From: an uncultured Nitrospira sp.
GTDB lineage: Bacteria > Nitrospirota > Nitrospiria > Nitrospirales > Nitrospiraceae
Length of the DNA stretch: 16,939 bases
Reading direction: 5' to 3'
NCBI GenBank assembly: GCA_946479785.1
Contig: CAMLHQ010000069.1
Location: 1-16,939 of the forward strand
The notes below the pieces were generated by a model. That model was not told the DNA's origin. It was given only the letters and a program-made list of their open reading frames with translations, and did not search any database. This document shows, piece by piece, positions 7,141-13,201 of the stretch. A program made the translations under genes and the position numbers. How positions within the stretch are numbered: the stretch's first letter is position 1; each line of letters begins with the position of its first letter.

Positions 7141-7193
7141 ATCTCGAAGAGTTGTGAGTGGGAACGGCGAACGAGCTGGGTCGCCCGGAAGCG

Positions 7194-7222
7194 ATTGTCC
7201 GTTGTATGGGCAAATTGTCCGT
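7194..7222. repeat. Direct repeat ATTGTCCGT x2 at 20-bp period in a divergent intergenic region
   Basis: ATTGTCCGT occurs at 7194-7202 and again at 7214-7222, about two DNA turns apart, on the same helix face. It sits between the divergent enolase-superfamily and cytochrome b-molybdopterin genes, which suggests tandem binding sites for a shared regulator. Not tested statistically. Confidence 0.3.
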
Positions 7223-7236
7223 CGTCGGCTCCGAAC

Positions 7237-7252
7237 GACCGGCTAACCGGTC
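7237..7252. repeat. Inverted repeat GACCGG-CTAA-CCGGTC
   Basis: Perfect 6-bp arms surround a 4-nt centre. The repeat lies 50 bp before the cytochrome b-molybdopterin start. It could be an operator or a leader-RNA hairpin. No U-run follows, so it is not a terminator. Confidence 0.3.
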
Positions 7253-7290
7253 CCGGGGAGAGGCCTGTCCTTTGCACGACAGACTGGGAA

Positions 7291-7298
7291 GAGAGGAG
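7291..7298 (+). promoter_or_regulatory. Ribosome binding site that fixes the start of the cytochrome b-molybdopterin gene
   Basis: GAGAGGAG ends 4 nt before ATG 7303. The frame is open further upstream to a TTG at 7195, but the residues it would add look non-coding and would delay the first membrane helix. Confidence 0.7.
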
Positions 7299-7302
7299 CG
7301 CA

Positions 7303-8778
7303 ATGCACGACTTGGACTTTCCTTTTTGGCTGCGCGTGAATCACTTCATCAATCTGTTTTGCATCTTCCTTCTGATGCGCAGTGGTATCCAGATCCTTGC
7401 CGATCATCCCAAGCTCTATTGGAATGACCACACGACGCCAGGTAGCGAATGGATCAAGTTTGGGAAGAAAGTCATGCCCAAGGATCGCCTCTGGACGTCG
7501 ATGGACGAAGCGGAAGAGGTCAACTCCATTATTGCGCTGCCAGGCGGTCATCACAATCTTGGTACGGGGCGGCGGTGGCATTTCTTGACGGTACTGCTGT
7601 GGGTGGTCAACGGTCTGACCTATGTCACGCTCTTGTTCGTGACCGGCCAGTGGCGGCGACTGATTCCGACCGACTGGTCGGTATTACCGGAAGCCTGGCA
7701 CAGTCTCATAACGTATCTGACGTTTCACATTCCACCGGAGAGCGCATTTCATCCCTACGATGCACTGCAACAACTGGCTTACAGTGCCATCGTGTTTGTC
7801 GTGGCGCCCCTCATGATCCTGACCGGTCTTTGTATGTCCCCAGCCTTCATTGCGCGCTTTCCCTGGTATCCAAAATTGTTCGGCGGCAGACAGGCCGCAC
7901 GCAGTCTGCATTTCCTGGGACTGATCACGCTCGTGTTCTATGTCATCCTTCACATTACACTCGTCCTGATCGTTCACTTCTTTCACAACATCAGCAATAT
8001 GGTCTTTGGATCGCCGTATTACTATCCGGAAATGGCCGCGCTGATCGGCTTCCTTGGCCTGGTGGCAGTCGGTTTGTTCCATCTCGTCGCGACGGTGTAT
8101 AGCCGGCGTCATCAGCGGCGCTTTCAGCAAATCGGCGACCGGCTGCTCGTGCCGGTTCTGCGCACACTCTTTGGCCATCTTCGATCGCGCCAACAATACA
8201 CGAAGGCCGACATTTCTCCCGCTCATCGCGTGAACGGCTACCCGCCGGTGTCATCGGAATACCTCCGGTTGGCCGATGACCGGTTTGAGACATGGCGTCT
8301 GCGCATTCACGGCCTGGTAGAACGCCCCCTGGAGCTCTCCTTGAGCGATTTACGCCGACTTCCCAGGCAAGAACAAATCGTCAAGCACAATTGCATTCAA
8401 GGCTGGTCGGCGATCGCAGAATGGGCGGGCGTGCCAATGAGGACGATTCTCGATCTTTGCCGTCCACTGCCCTCTGCACAGTTCGTGGCCTTCCATGCCT
8501 TCGGGCAGGCTGAGTATGCCCCCGATACCTATTACGAAGTCTTGACCATGCAGGACATTCTCGATCCCCAAACCCTCCTCGCGTATGAAATGAACTGGCG
8601 GCCGCTGCCGATTCCCCACGGCGCGCCATGCCGGCTGCGGGTGGAAACGAAAACCGGATACAAAATGGTCAAGTACCTGCGAGCCATTGAATTCATTCGG
8701 GACCTCCACGACGTGGGACTTGGATACGGCGGATACCGCGAAGACCACCAGTACTACGATCACGTCGCTGCAATCTAA
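7303..8778 (+). CDS. Membrane cytochrome b fused to a sulfite-oxidase-type molybdopterin domain
   Basis: The 491-residue product has two parts. Residues 1-265 are a b-type cytochrome of the hydrogenase/formate/thiosulfate reductase cytochrome b kind. Hydrophobic segments lie near 15-31, 93-115, 155-178, 203-226 and 245-264, with candidate haem histidines His14, His93, His203, His217 and His260. Residues about 325-470 are an oxidoreductase molybdopterin-binding domain of the SUOX/MsrP (YedY) type. It opens with RLRIHGLVERPLELSLSDLRRLP and carries the molybdenum cysteine Cys364 in KHNCIQGWS. The segments PIPHGAPCRLRVETKTGYK and MVKYLRAIEFI follow. In MsrPQ systems the molybdoenzyme and membrane haem protein are separate genes; here they are one chain. 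The catalytic domain follows the last helix without its own signal, so its side of the membrane depends on helix count. Likely role: electron exchange between quinone and an oxo-transfer substrate (sulfite, sulfoxide or other), not determinable from sequence. Confidence 0.85.
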   Translation: MHDLDFPFWLRVNHFINLFCIFLLMRSGIQILADHPKLYWNDHTTPGSEWIKFGKKVMPKDRLWTSMDEAEEVNSIIALPGGHHNLGTGRRWHFLTVLLWVVNGLTYVTLLFVTGQWRRLIPTDWSVLPEAWHSLITYLTFHIPPESAFHPYDALQQLAYSAIVFVVAPLMILTGLCMSPAFIARFPWYPKLFGGRQAARSLHFLGLITLVFYVILHITLVLIVHFFHNISNMVFGSPYYYPEMAALIGFLGLVAVGLFHLVATVYSRRHQRRFQQIGDRLLVPVLRTLFGHLRSRQQYTKADISPAHRVNGYPPVSSEYLRLADDRFETWRLRIHGLVERPLELSLSDLRRLPRQEQIVKHNCIQGWSAIAEWAGVPMRTILDLCRPLPSAQFVAFHAFGQAEYAPDTYYEVLTMQDILDPQTLLAYEMNWRPLPIPHGAPCRLRVETKTGYKMVKYLRAIEFIRDLHDVGLGYGGYREDHQYYDHVAAI

Positions 8779-8932
8779 CCGTTTCTTCTTGAGCGAATCC
8801 GCACAGACCGCACAGCTCAATTCCACACATCGCATAAAAGCGGTGCCCTGATTGGTTCAACGATTCCCCCTCCAGCCATTCTCGCAATCGCGCCACTGGC
8901 GCGAACTTGACAGTCTCTTGGTCCCCCTTCAT
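8693..8932 (-). CDS. Possible small cysteine-motif protein (doubtful)
   Basis: A minus-strand frame from ATG 8932 gives 79 residues; a TTG at 8977 would add 15. It begins MKGDQETVKFAPVARLREWL, with plausible codon use, and carries YAMCGIELCGLCGF, a C-x4-C-x2-C cluster like the FeS loops of ferredoxin-like or PyrK-like proteins. GAGG stands 8 nt before the ATG. The last 28 codons lie antisense to the end of the cytochrome b-molybdopterin gene and look like non-coding shadow (arginine- and glycine-rich). It may be a real small gene, a decayed end of a larger iron-sulfur protein, or chance. I do not recognise a family. Confidence 0.3.
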   Translation of the reverse strand: MKGDQETVKFAPVARLREWLEGESLNQSGHRFYAMCGIELCGLCGFAQEETVRLQRRDRSTGGLRGIRRIQVPRRGGPE

Positions 8933-8979
8933 CGCGTTGGCCTCAAAGTTGCTGGTGAGGGGAAATGTGTGATCCAACG

Positions 8980-8985
8980 AAGGGG
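8980..8985 (+). promoter_or_regulatory. Ribosome-site-like AAGGGG before ORF 8994
   Basis: AAGGGG ends 8 nt before the ATG at 8994. It is the main reason to consider that ORF as possibly translated. Confidence 0.35.
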
Positions 8986-8993
8986 CAATAGCT

Positions 8994-9281
8994 ATGGCTC
9001 AACAGTCGGCTCAACCGAACCGACTGCTCGACGCCGACTCCCTCGATCCTCGCAGTCCATCCACCCTGGCGGATTTGGGCCGGTCGGCGGATAAGCTGTT
9101 GGATGGCCCGCATCGCCCTGAGCGCCATGCGGAACCGGAATCGAACGTCCCATCCAGAAGTCCCGATCTGGGCTCCGCATATTTTCCTCTCTCGCCGGCG
9201 ATTGGACCTGGTTTACAACGGCTGGGCCCCGCTGCCGGCCACCGCCTTCCCCTCGCAAGCCTTTGGACCGAAGGGAGTTGA
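8994..9281 (+). CDS. Hypothetical 95-residue ORF, low confidence
   Basis: The frame starts at an ATG with AAGGGG at 8-nt spacing. The product begins MAQQSAQPNRLLDADSLDPR and is hydrophilic, rich in Pro, Arg, Ser and Asp, with no signal peptide, membrane segment or cysteine. The second half (about residue 39 on) loses the look of a folded protein. A competing frame opens at 9103. This could be a small disordered protein or the front of a gene broken by a frameshift near 9100. I recognise no family. Confidence 0.28.
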   Translation: MAQQSAQPNRLLDADSLDPRSPSTLADLGRSADKLLDGPHRPERHAEPESNVPSRSPDLGSAYFPLSPAIGPGLQRLGPAAGHRLPLASLWTEGS

Positions 9282-9296
9282 GAGGTTACGGGGTCC

Positions 9297-9317
9297 GTCG
9301 ATCGGTGAGTCGATCGG
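9297..9317. repeat. Direct repeat GTCGATCGG x2 at 12-bp period
   Basis: GTCGATCGG occurs at 9297-9305 and 9309-9317. Each copy contains the palindrome CGATCG. The pair ends 21 bp upstream of the -35 box of the kinase promoter, a position suited to a regulator site. Could be chance in GC-rich sequence. Confidence 0.3.
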
Positions 9318-9338
9318 GCATATCAGCTCCTCTGACGA

Positions 9339-9368
9339 TTGACATGGCTTCTCCGCTCTACTTACGAT
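9339..9368 (+). promoter_or_regulatory. Sigma70-type promoter of the two-component operon
   Basis: A perfect -35 box, TTGACA (9339-9344), is followed after 18 bp by TACGAT (9363-9368), which matches TATAAT at four of six positions. Transcription would start near 9375, about 20 nt before the kinase ATG at 9396. This also argues against the TTG at 9339 as a start codon, because it is part of the -35 box. Confidence 0.55.
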
Positions 9369-9395
9369 GAGGCACAAGGAGTAGGACAGCAGGCT

Positions 9396-11330
9396 ATGCG
9401 GAGACGATTCGTTCAGTTTTTCAATAACCTTCCTATTGCGCGAAAACTGCTGCTCACGGCGCTCATTCCCCTGGCGGCTTTTCTGGTGCTGGGCGTCCAA
9501 ACCTACCGCAGTCTCGAAACCCTGGCCGAGAATGAAGAACAATTGGATCGTGTCTATGTGACGCAACGCGCCGCGGCGGAATATATGCGGTTGGTCGTTG
9601 ATTATGAAACCGGTTTTCGCGGATACGTCATGACTCGTCAAGACGCTTATCTCGTTCCGTCGCGGAACGCGCATCAACATCTCCCGTCGGTCGAACAGGT
9701 GTTGCTGGGCCTCGTCCGTCCTCACCAGGCGCAGTACGAAACCGTGCAAACCGTGGAGCGTCTGGTCAAGCAAATGTTGGATGAGAAAGAAAGCCTCATC
9801 CGATCGGTGAAAAAAGGACAAACAGCCGAGGCGTTGCAGTATCTAGAGGAAGGCCGCGGGAGAGCCCTCATGCAGCAGGTTCGCGAGCATATGGCACGTT
9901 TCGACCGGCTCGAGCAGGATGCGCTCAACGACGCACTCGCCGACATGACCCGTTCGCGTAAATCGCTGGTCGCCCGCGTCCTGTGGGGCATCGCGCTGGT
10001 GTTCGTGCTCACGGTGCTCGCCTTGCAGCTCATCGCCCGCTCGATCACCGGTCCGTTGATCAGTCTGGCCAAATCGGTTCGTTCGTCCGACGGCCTCGTG
10101 CCTGCGGATGTGCCGGTGCTCTCACGGCAGGATGAGCTGGGGGAACTGACCCGGGTGATGGGCGCGATGAGCCAGCAAGTGCGAGAACATCTTGCGAGCG
10201 TTCAGACGAACCAGGCGGAGCTGCGCGCACTGAACGAGGACCTCGCGGCCTCCGAGGAAAAATATCGCAGTATCGTCGACCATGCGCCCTTCGGGATTTT
10301 TTCCACCTCTGGCATGACCGTAACCTTCAGCAATCGATACAACCGGGTCCTGGCCGGTTTGAATCCCGACGACGCCAGCGCCCCGGACGCCTTCCGTCAG
10401 TGGATCCATCCGGATGATCGGGATCGGGTGCTGCGAGAATACGCGGAAGCCGTTGCCGGAGACCGACCCTACGAGACTGTGTTCCGTTTTCTTCATCGCG
10501 ACGGATCCGTTCGGAAAGTGCTGAGTCGGCGTATTCCGATCCGCAACAAAGAAGGGCAGACGACAATGTATCAAGGATTCAATATCGACATTACTGCGCT
10601 CGACGACATGCAGCAACAGCTCAGCCGCGCGGAACGTCTGGCGACGTTGGGACAAGTCGCCGCGGGCATCGCGCATGAAATCCGCAACCCGCTTGTCGGT
10701 ATCGGGTCGACCGCCGCGCTCCTCCGAGACGAGATCGATCCGTCCGATGAGAAACGCGCGGACCTCGACATCATCTTGAACGAAACCCGCCGATTGGACC
10801 GCATCGTCAATCAAATCATCGATTATGCCCGGCCCCGGGATCTGATGCCGACGACCTGGCCGGTGGAAGGGATCGTCGACGAGGTCTTAAAGCTGCTGGA
10901 CACGCGTCTGGAAACTCAGCGAATTGCCATCGTTCGATCGTGTCAGCGTGACCTGGCCGTCTATGCGGATCGCGACCAGATCAAACAAGTCTTGCTCAAC
11001 TTGTGTCACAACTCCCTGGATGCCATGTCTGCCGGAGGAGAACTGCGCATCGCCGCCGGACACTCGGCACGCGCCGGCCATCCCGGCGTCTTCCTCGAAA
11101 TCTCGGATACTGGTTCCGGCATTGCGCCGAAGGACCTCGCTCAGGTGTTTCAACCGTTTTTTACGACCGGGAAACACCATGGAACCGGATTGGGACTGGC
11201 CATTTGCAGGAACATCGCCGAGGCGCATGGCGGAGACATCACGTTAACCAGCGAACCAGGCCGCGGGACCACAGCCAGGCTGTGGCTGCCGCTTCAGCCG
11301 TCACCGGACCAAGCAGGAATCGCACTATGA
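9396..11330 (+). CDS. Membrane sensor histidine kinase: CHASE3-HAMP-PAS-HisKA-HATPase
   Basis: The 644-residue kinase has a first membrane helix at about 15-35. A periplasmic CHASE3 domain follows (about 36-190; hallmark YETGFRGYVMTRQDAYL at 70-86), then a second helix (193-213) and a HAMP linker (214-268). A PAS/PAC domain spans about 288-400 (EEKYRSIVDHAPFGIF; FLHRDGSVRKVLSRRI). The HisKA domain has H-box AHEIRNPLVGIGS with phospho-acceptor His427. The ATPase domain has N-box LCHNSLDAM (537-544), G1 DTGSGIAP (571-578), F-box PFFTTG and G2 GTGLGLAI (596-603). All catalytic boxes are intact. The signal is unknown; CHASE3 is thought to sense extracellular stimuli. AGGA stands 9 nt before the ATG at 9396, and the longer reading from TTG 9339 is rejected because that TTG is part of the promoter. 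The stop overlaps the start of the response regulator by ATGA. Confidence 0.93.
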   Translation: MRRRFVQFFNNLPIARKLLLTALIPLAAFLVLGVQTYRSLETLAENEEQLDRVYVTQRAAAEYMRLVVDYETGFRGYVMTRQDAYLVPSRNAHQHLPSVEQVLLGLVRPHQAQYETVQTVERLVKQMLDEKESLIRSVKKGQTAEALQYLEEGRGRALMQQVREHMARFDRLEQDALNDALADMTRSRKSLVARVLWGIALVFVLTVLALQLIARSITGPLISLAKSVRSSDGLVPADVPVLSRQDELGELTRVMGAMSQQVREHLASVQTNQAELRALNEDLAASEEKYRSIVDHAPFGIFSTSGMTVTFSNRYNRVLAGLNPDDASAPDAFRQWIHPDDRDRVLREYAEAVAGDRPYETVFRFLHRDGSVRKVLSRRIPIRNKEGQTTMYQGFNIDITALDDMQQQLSRAERLATLGQVAAGIAHEIRNPLVGIGSTAALLRDEIDPSDEKRADLDIILNETRRLDRIVNQIIDYARPRDLMPTTWPVEGIVDEVLKLLDTRLETQRIAIVRSCQRDLAVYADRDQIKQVLLNLCHNSLDAMSAGGELRIAAGHSARAGHPGVFLEISDTGSGIAPKDLAQVFQPFFTTGKHHGTGLGLAICRNIAEAHGGDITLTSEPGRGTTARLWLPLQPSPDQAGIAL

Positions 11331-12712
11331 ACGCCACGATCTTTGTCACAGATGACGAGCCGGCAATCCGATCGGCCCTCGTCAAGCGCCTATCCCGCCG
11401 CCACCATCGGGTGACAGCCTTCGAATCGGGTGAAACCCTGTTGCAGGCGCTGGATCATGAAGTGCCGGATCTGATGCTCCTGGACGTGAAGATGCCCGGC
11501 ATCTCCGGTCTCGAGGCCTTGAAAGCCTGCCGCGCGAAGGCGCCTTTTGCGCTCGTCATCATGCTTACCGCCTATGGAACGGTTCAAGACGCGGTGGAAG
11601 CGATGAAGCTCGGCGCCTATGACTTCGTCATCAAGACGGTGGATCTCGATGGGATGGAACAGGTGTTGGACCGGGCGCTGGAGCTGTTGGCGCTTCGGCG
11701 CCGCATGACCTATCAGACCGAGCAGGATATGGATGCGTACGGGATCGACCATCTGGTTGCCGACAGTGCTGCGATGAAGGGCTTGTTGGCGCAGATTCGC
11801 GAAATCGCCCACAATCCAAAGAGCACGGTGCTCATGCTGGGAGAAACCGGCACCGGCAAGGAATTCGTCGCCCGAGTGCTGCATCACAACGGCAGCCGTG
11901 CATCCAGTCCCTTCATCGGCGTCAATTGCACGGCCATTCCACGCGACCTGTTCGAGAGTGAATTGTTCGGCTACGAGCGCGGCGCCTTTACCGGCGCTCA
12001 CCAGCGCAAACTCGGCCTCCTCGACCGGGCGGAGGGCGGCACCTTATTCCTGGATGAAATCGGCGACCTCGATCTGAGCATGCAGGCCAAACTGCTCAGA
12101 GTTCTACAAGAAAGGACATTTCGCCGCCTGGGAGGGACAAACGACATTGCCGTGGATTTTCGTCTGATCGCTGCAACGAACCGTGATCTCAAGAAAGACA
12201 TCGGCACCGGAAGCTTTCGGGAAGACCTCTTTTTCCGCCTGAACGTCGTCGCCCTTGAGCTTCCACCGCTCAGACAAAGGACGGAAGACATCCTTCCGCT
12301 GAGCATGAGAGCCTTGATGCATTATGGAAAGGAATTCGGCAAGGAGGTGACCGACATCGATGCCGAGGCCCGCACCCTGTTGGAGCGCTATCACTATCCC
12401 GGAAATATTCGGGAGCTTCAGAACATCATCGAACGAGCCATGATCTTTTGTACCGGGAGAACGCTGATGGCCAGTTGTCTCCCGCGCGAATTGCGCGACC
12501 CGGTCAAACAGCCGGCTACGTCGGTTTCTCAAGGAGACCGGCAAGTGATTCGCGTCGAGATGGAGGTCGGCAAGCAAACACTGGGAGAGATCGAAGACAG
12601 CATCATCGAAGAGACGTTGCGATTGGCTGACTATAACAAGAGCCTCGCCGCCAAACAGCTCGGCCTAACGCGCTTCGCCCTGGATCGACGATTGAAGAAG
12701 ATTAAAGAGTGA
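11327..12712 (+). CDS. NtrC-family sigma54-dependent response regulator
   Basis: The 461-residue regulator is the cognate partner of the kinase, with its ATG sharing four bases with the kinase stop. Residues 1-120 are the receiver: acidic pocket Asp9/Asp10, phospho-acceptor Asp53 (LLDVKMPG), Thr81 and Lys103. Lys103 is followed by Thr rather than the usual Pro. Residues about 140-375 are the AAA+ sigma54 activator: Walker A GETGTGKE (172-179), GAFTGA loop (219-224) for contact with sigma54, Walker B GGTLFLDEIGDL (237-248), the AATNRDL sensor region and YPGNIRELQN. Residues 415-461 are a Fis-type helix-turn-helix (NKSLAAKQLGLTRFALDRRL). It should bind enhancer sites and activate sigma54 RNA polymerase. 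I saw no convincing -24/-12 promoter in the intergenic regions I examined, so its targets are probably elsewhere. The frame is open from 11003 but that part is antisense-free shadow of the kinase gene. Confidence 0.94.
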   Translation: MNATIFVTDDEPAIRSALVKRLSRRHHRVTAFESGETLLQALDHEVPDLMLLDVKMPGISGLEALKACRAKAPFALVIMLTAYGTVQDAVEAMKLGAYDFVIKTVDLDGMEQVLDRALELLALRRRMTYQTEQDMDAYGIDHLVADSAAMKGLLAQIREIAHNPKSTVLMLGETGTGKEFVARVLHHNGSRASSPFIGVNCTAIPRDLFESELFGYERGAFTGAHQRKLGLLDRAEGGTLFLDEIGDLDLSMQAKLLRVLQERTFRRLGGTNDIAVDFRLIAATNRDLKKDIGTGSFREDLFFRLNVVALELPPLRQRTEDILPLSMRALMHYGKEFGKEVTDIDAEARTLLERYHYPGNIRELQNIIERAMIFCTGRTLMASCLPRELRDPVKQPATSVSQGDRQVIRVEMEVGKQTLGEIEDSIIEETLRLADYNKSLAAKQLGLTRFALDRRLKKIKE

Positions 12713-12737
12713 CGTCCAGGCCATCCCGCTTCTCTGC

Positions 12738-12760
12738 TGCGGAATTTTTCAACAGCCTGT
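12738..12760. other. Possible dispersed intergenic repeat motif (TTTTTCAACAGCCTGT)
   Basis: The 47-bp gap between the convergent response-regulator and cupin genes contains GCGGAATTTTTCAACAGCCTG, read on the minus strand as CAGGCTGTTGAAAAATTCC. From memory, sequences of this shape recur between genes in Nitrospira and some other bacteria. I cannot confirm copies in this genome, and there is only one in the window. No stable stem-loop is visible, so it is not a classical terminator. Confidence 0.35.
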
Positions 12761-13077
12761 CACGGGTTCGGAGCCACAAAAACCAACACTTTGAGTCGCT
12801 GTCCACTGTCATTTTTCACCCCGTGTTCTTCTCCGGCAGAAGCCATCGTTCCTTGGCCCGGCCCTAACACGCGTTTCTCGGTTCCGACCTGGAACGTGCC
12901 TTGTCCCTCCAGCACCAGATAGACTTTATCTTGTTCGCCGTGGATATGACCTTTTTGTTCCTGCCCCGGTTCAAAACAATAGACATCACAGAAAAACCGC
13001 GGAGTTTCAAAGATATTGTTTTTCTTCATCTTCTCTAAGCTAAACTGTTGATATTCAGATAATTGTATAACTTTCAT
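12760..13077 (-). CDS. Single-domain cupin protein
   Basis: The 105-residue product is one conserved beta-barrel (cupin_2 type). Motif 1 is GHIHGEQDKVYLVLEGQG, with His44, His46 and Asp50 in place of the usual Glu. Motif 2 is GPGQGTMASAGEEHGVKND, with His85. These residues would bind a divalent metal, so a small metal-dependent oxygenase, isomerase or binding protein is possible, but function cannot be read from so generic a fold. The N-terminus (MKVIQLSEYQQFSLEKMKKN) is charged and carries no signal, so it should be cytoplasmic. GGGAGGG stands 11 nt before the ATG, a little far but usable. It is a lone gene, divergent from the TPR gene by 124 bp and convergent with the response regulator. 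Confidence 0.85.
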   Translation of the reverse strand: MKVIQLSEYQQFSLEKMKKNNIFETPRFFCDVYCFEPGQEQKGHIHGEQDKVYLVLEGQGTFQVGTEKRVLGPGQGTMASAGEEHGVKNDSGQRLKVLVFVAPNP

Positions 13078-13148
13078 TTATGCTAAACCCTCCCTATGAC
13101 GCTCCTGAATAATTTTCAGCTTCACTCAGCTCTCAGCCCATACTCCCT

Positions 13149-13178
13149 TTGACCCATCGAACAACTTTCGGCTACTCT
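13149..13178 (+). promoter_or_regulatory. Candidate sigma70 promoter of the TPR-oxygenase gene
   Basis: TTGACC (13149-13154) is followed after 18 bp by TACTCT (13173-13178). The spacing is the same as in the kinase promoter. Transcription would start near 13185, only about 17 nt before the ATG at 13202, which has GGTGAGG five bases upstream. Confidence 0.35.
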
Positions 13179-13201
13179 GCCAGCCACGCTGGTGAGGCAT
13201 C

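Larger units (their letters stand above)
8779..9338. other. Poorly explained intergenic stretch with weak coding signals
   Basis: About 560 bp separate the cytochrome b-molybdopterin gene from the kinase promoter. No frame gives a recognisable protein. It contains the minus-strand cysteine ORF (8932-8693), the plus-strand ORF 8994-9281 with a good ribosome binding site, and another open frame, 9103-9342, with higher GC at third positions but no ribosome site. It also holds a short direct repeat at 9297-9317. The pattern fits decayed genes or a long regulatory region. No terminator-like hairpin with a T-run was seen after 8778. Confidence 0.5.

Noticed and set aside
7195..7302. TTG 7195 as start of the cytochrome b-molybdopterin gene
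   Set aside because: The added residues lack protein character and GAGAGGAG stands directly before ATG 7303.
9339..9395. TTG 9339 as start of the histidine kinase
   Set aside because: This TTG is the first part of a perfect TTGACA -35 box with a -10 box 18 bp downstream.
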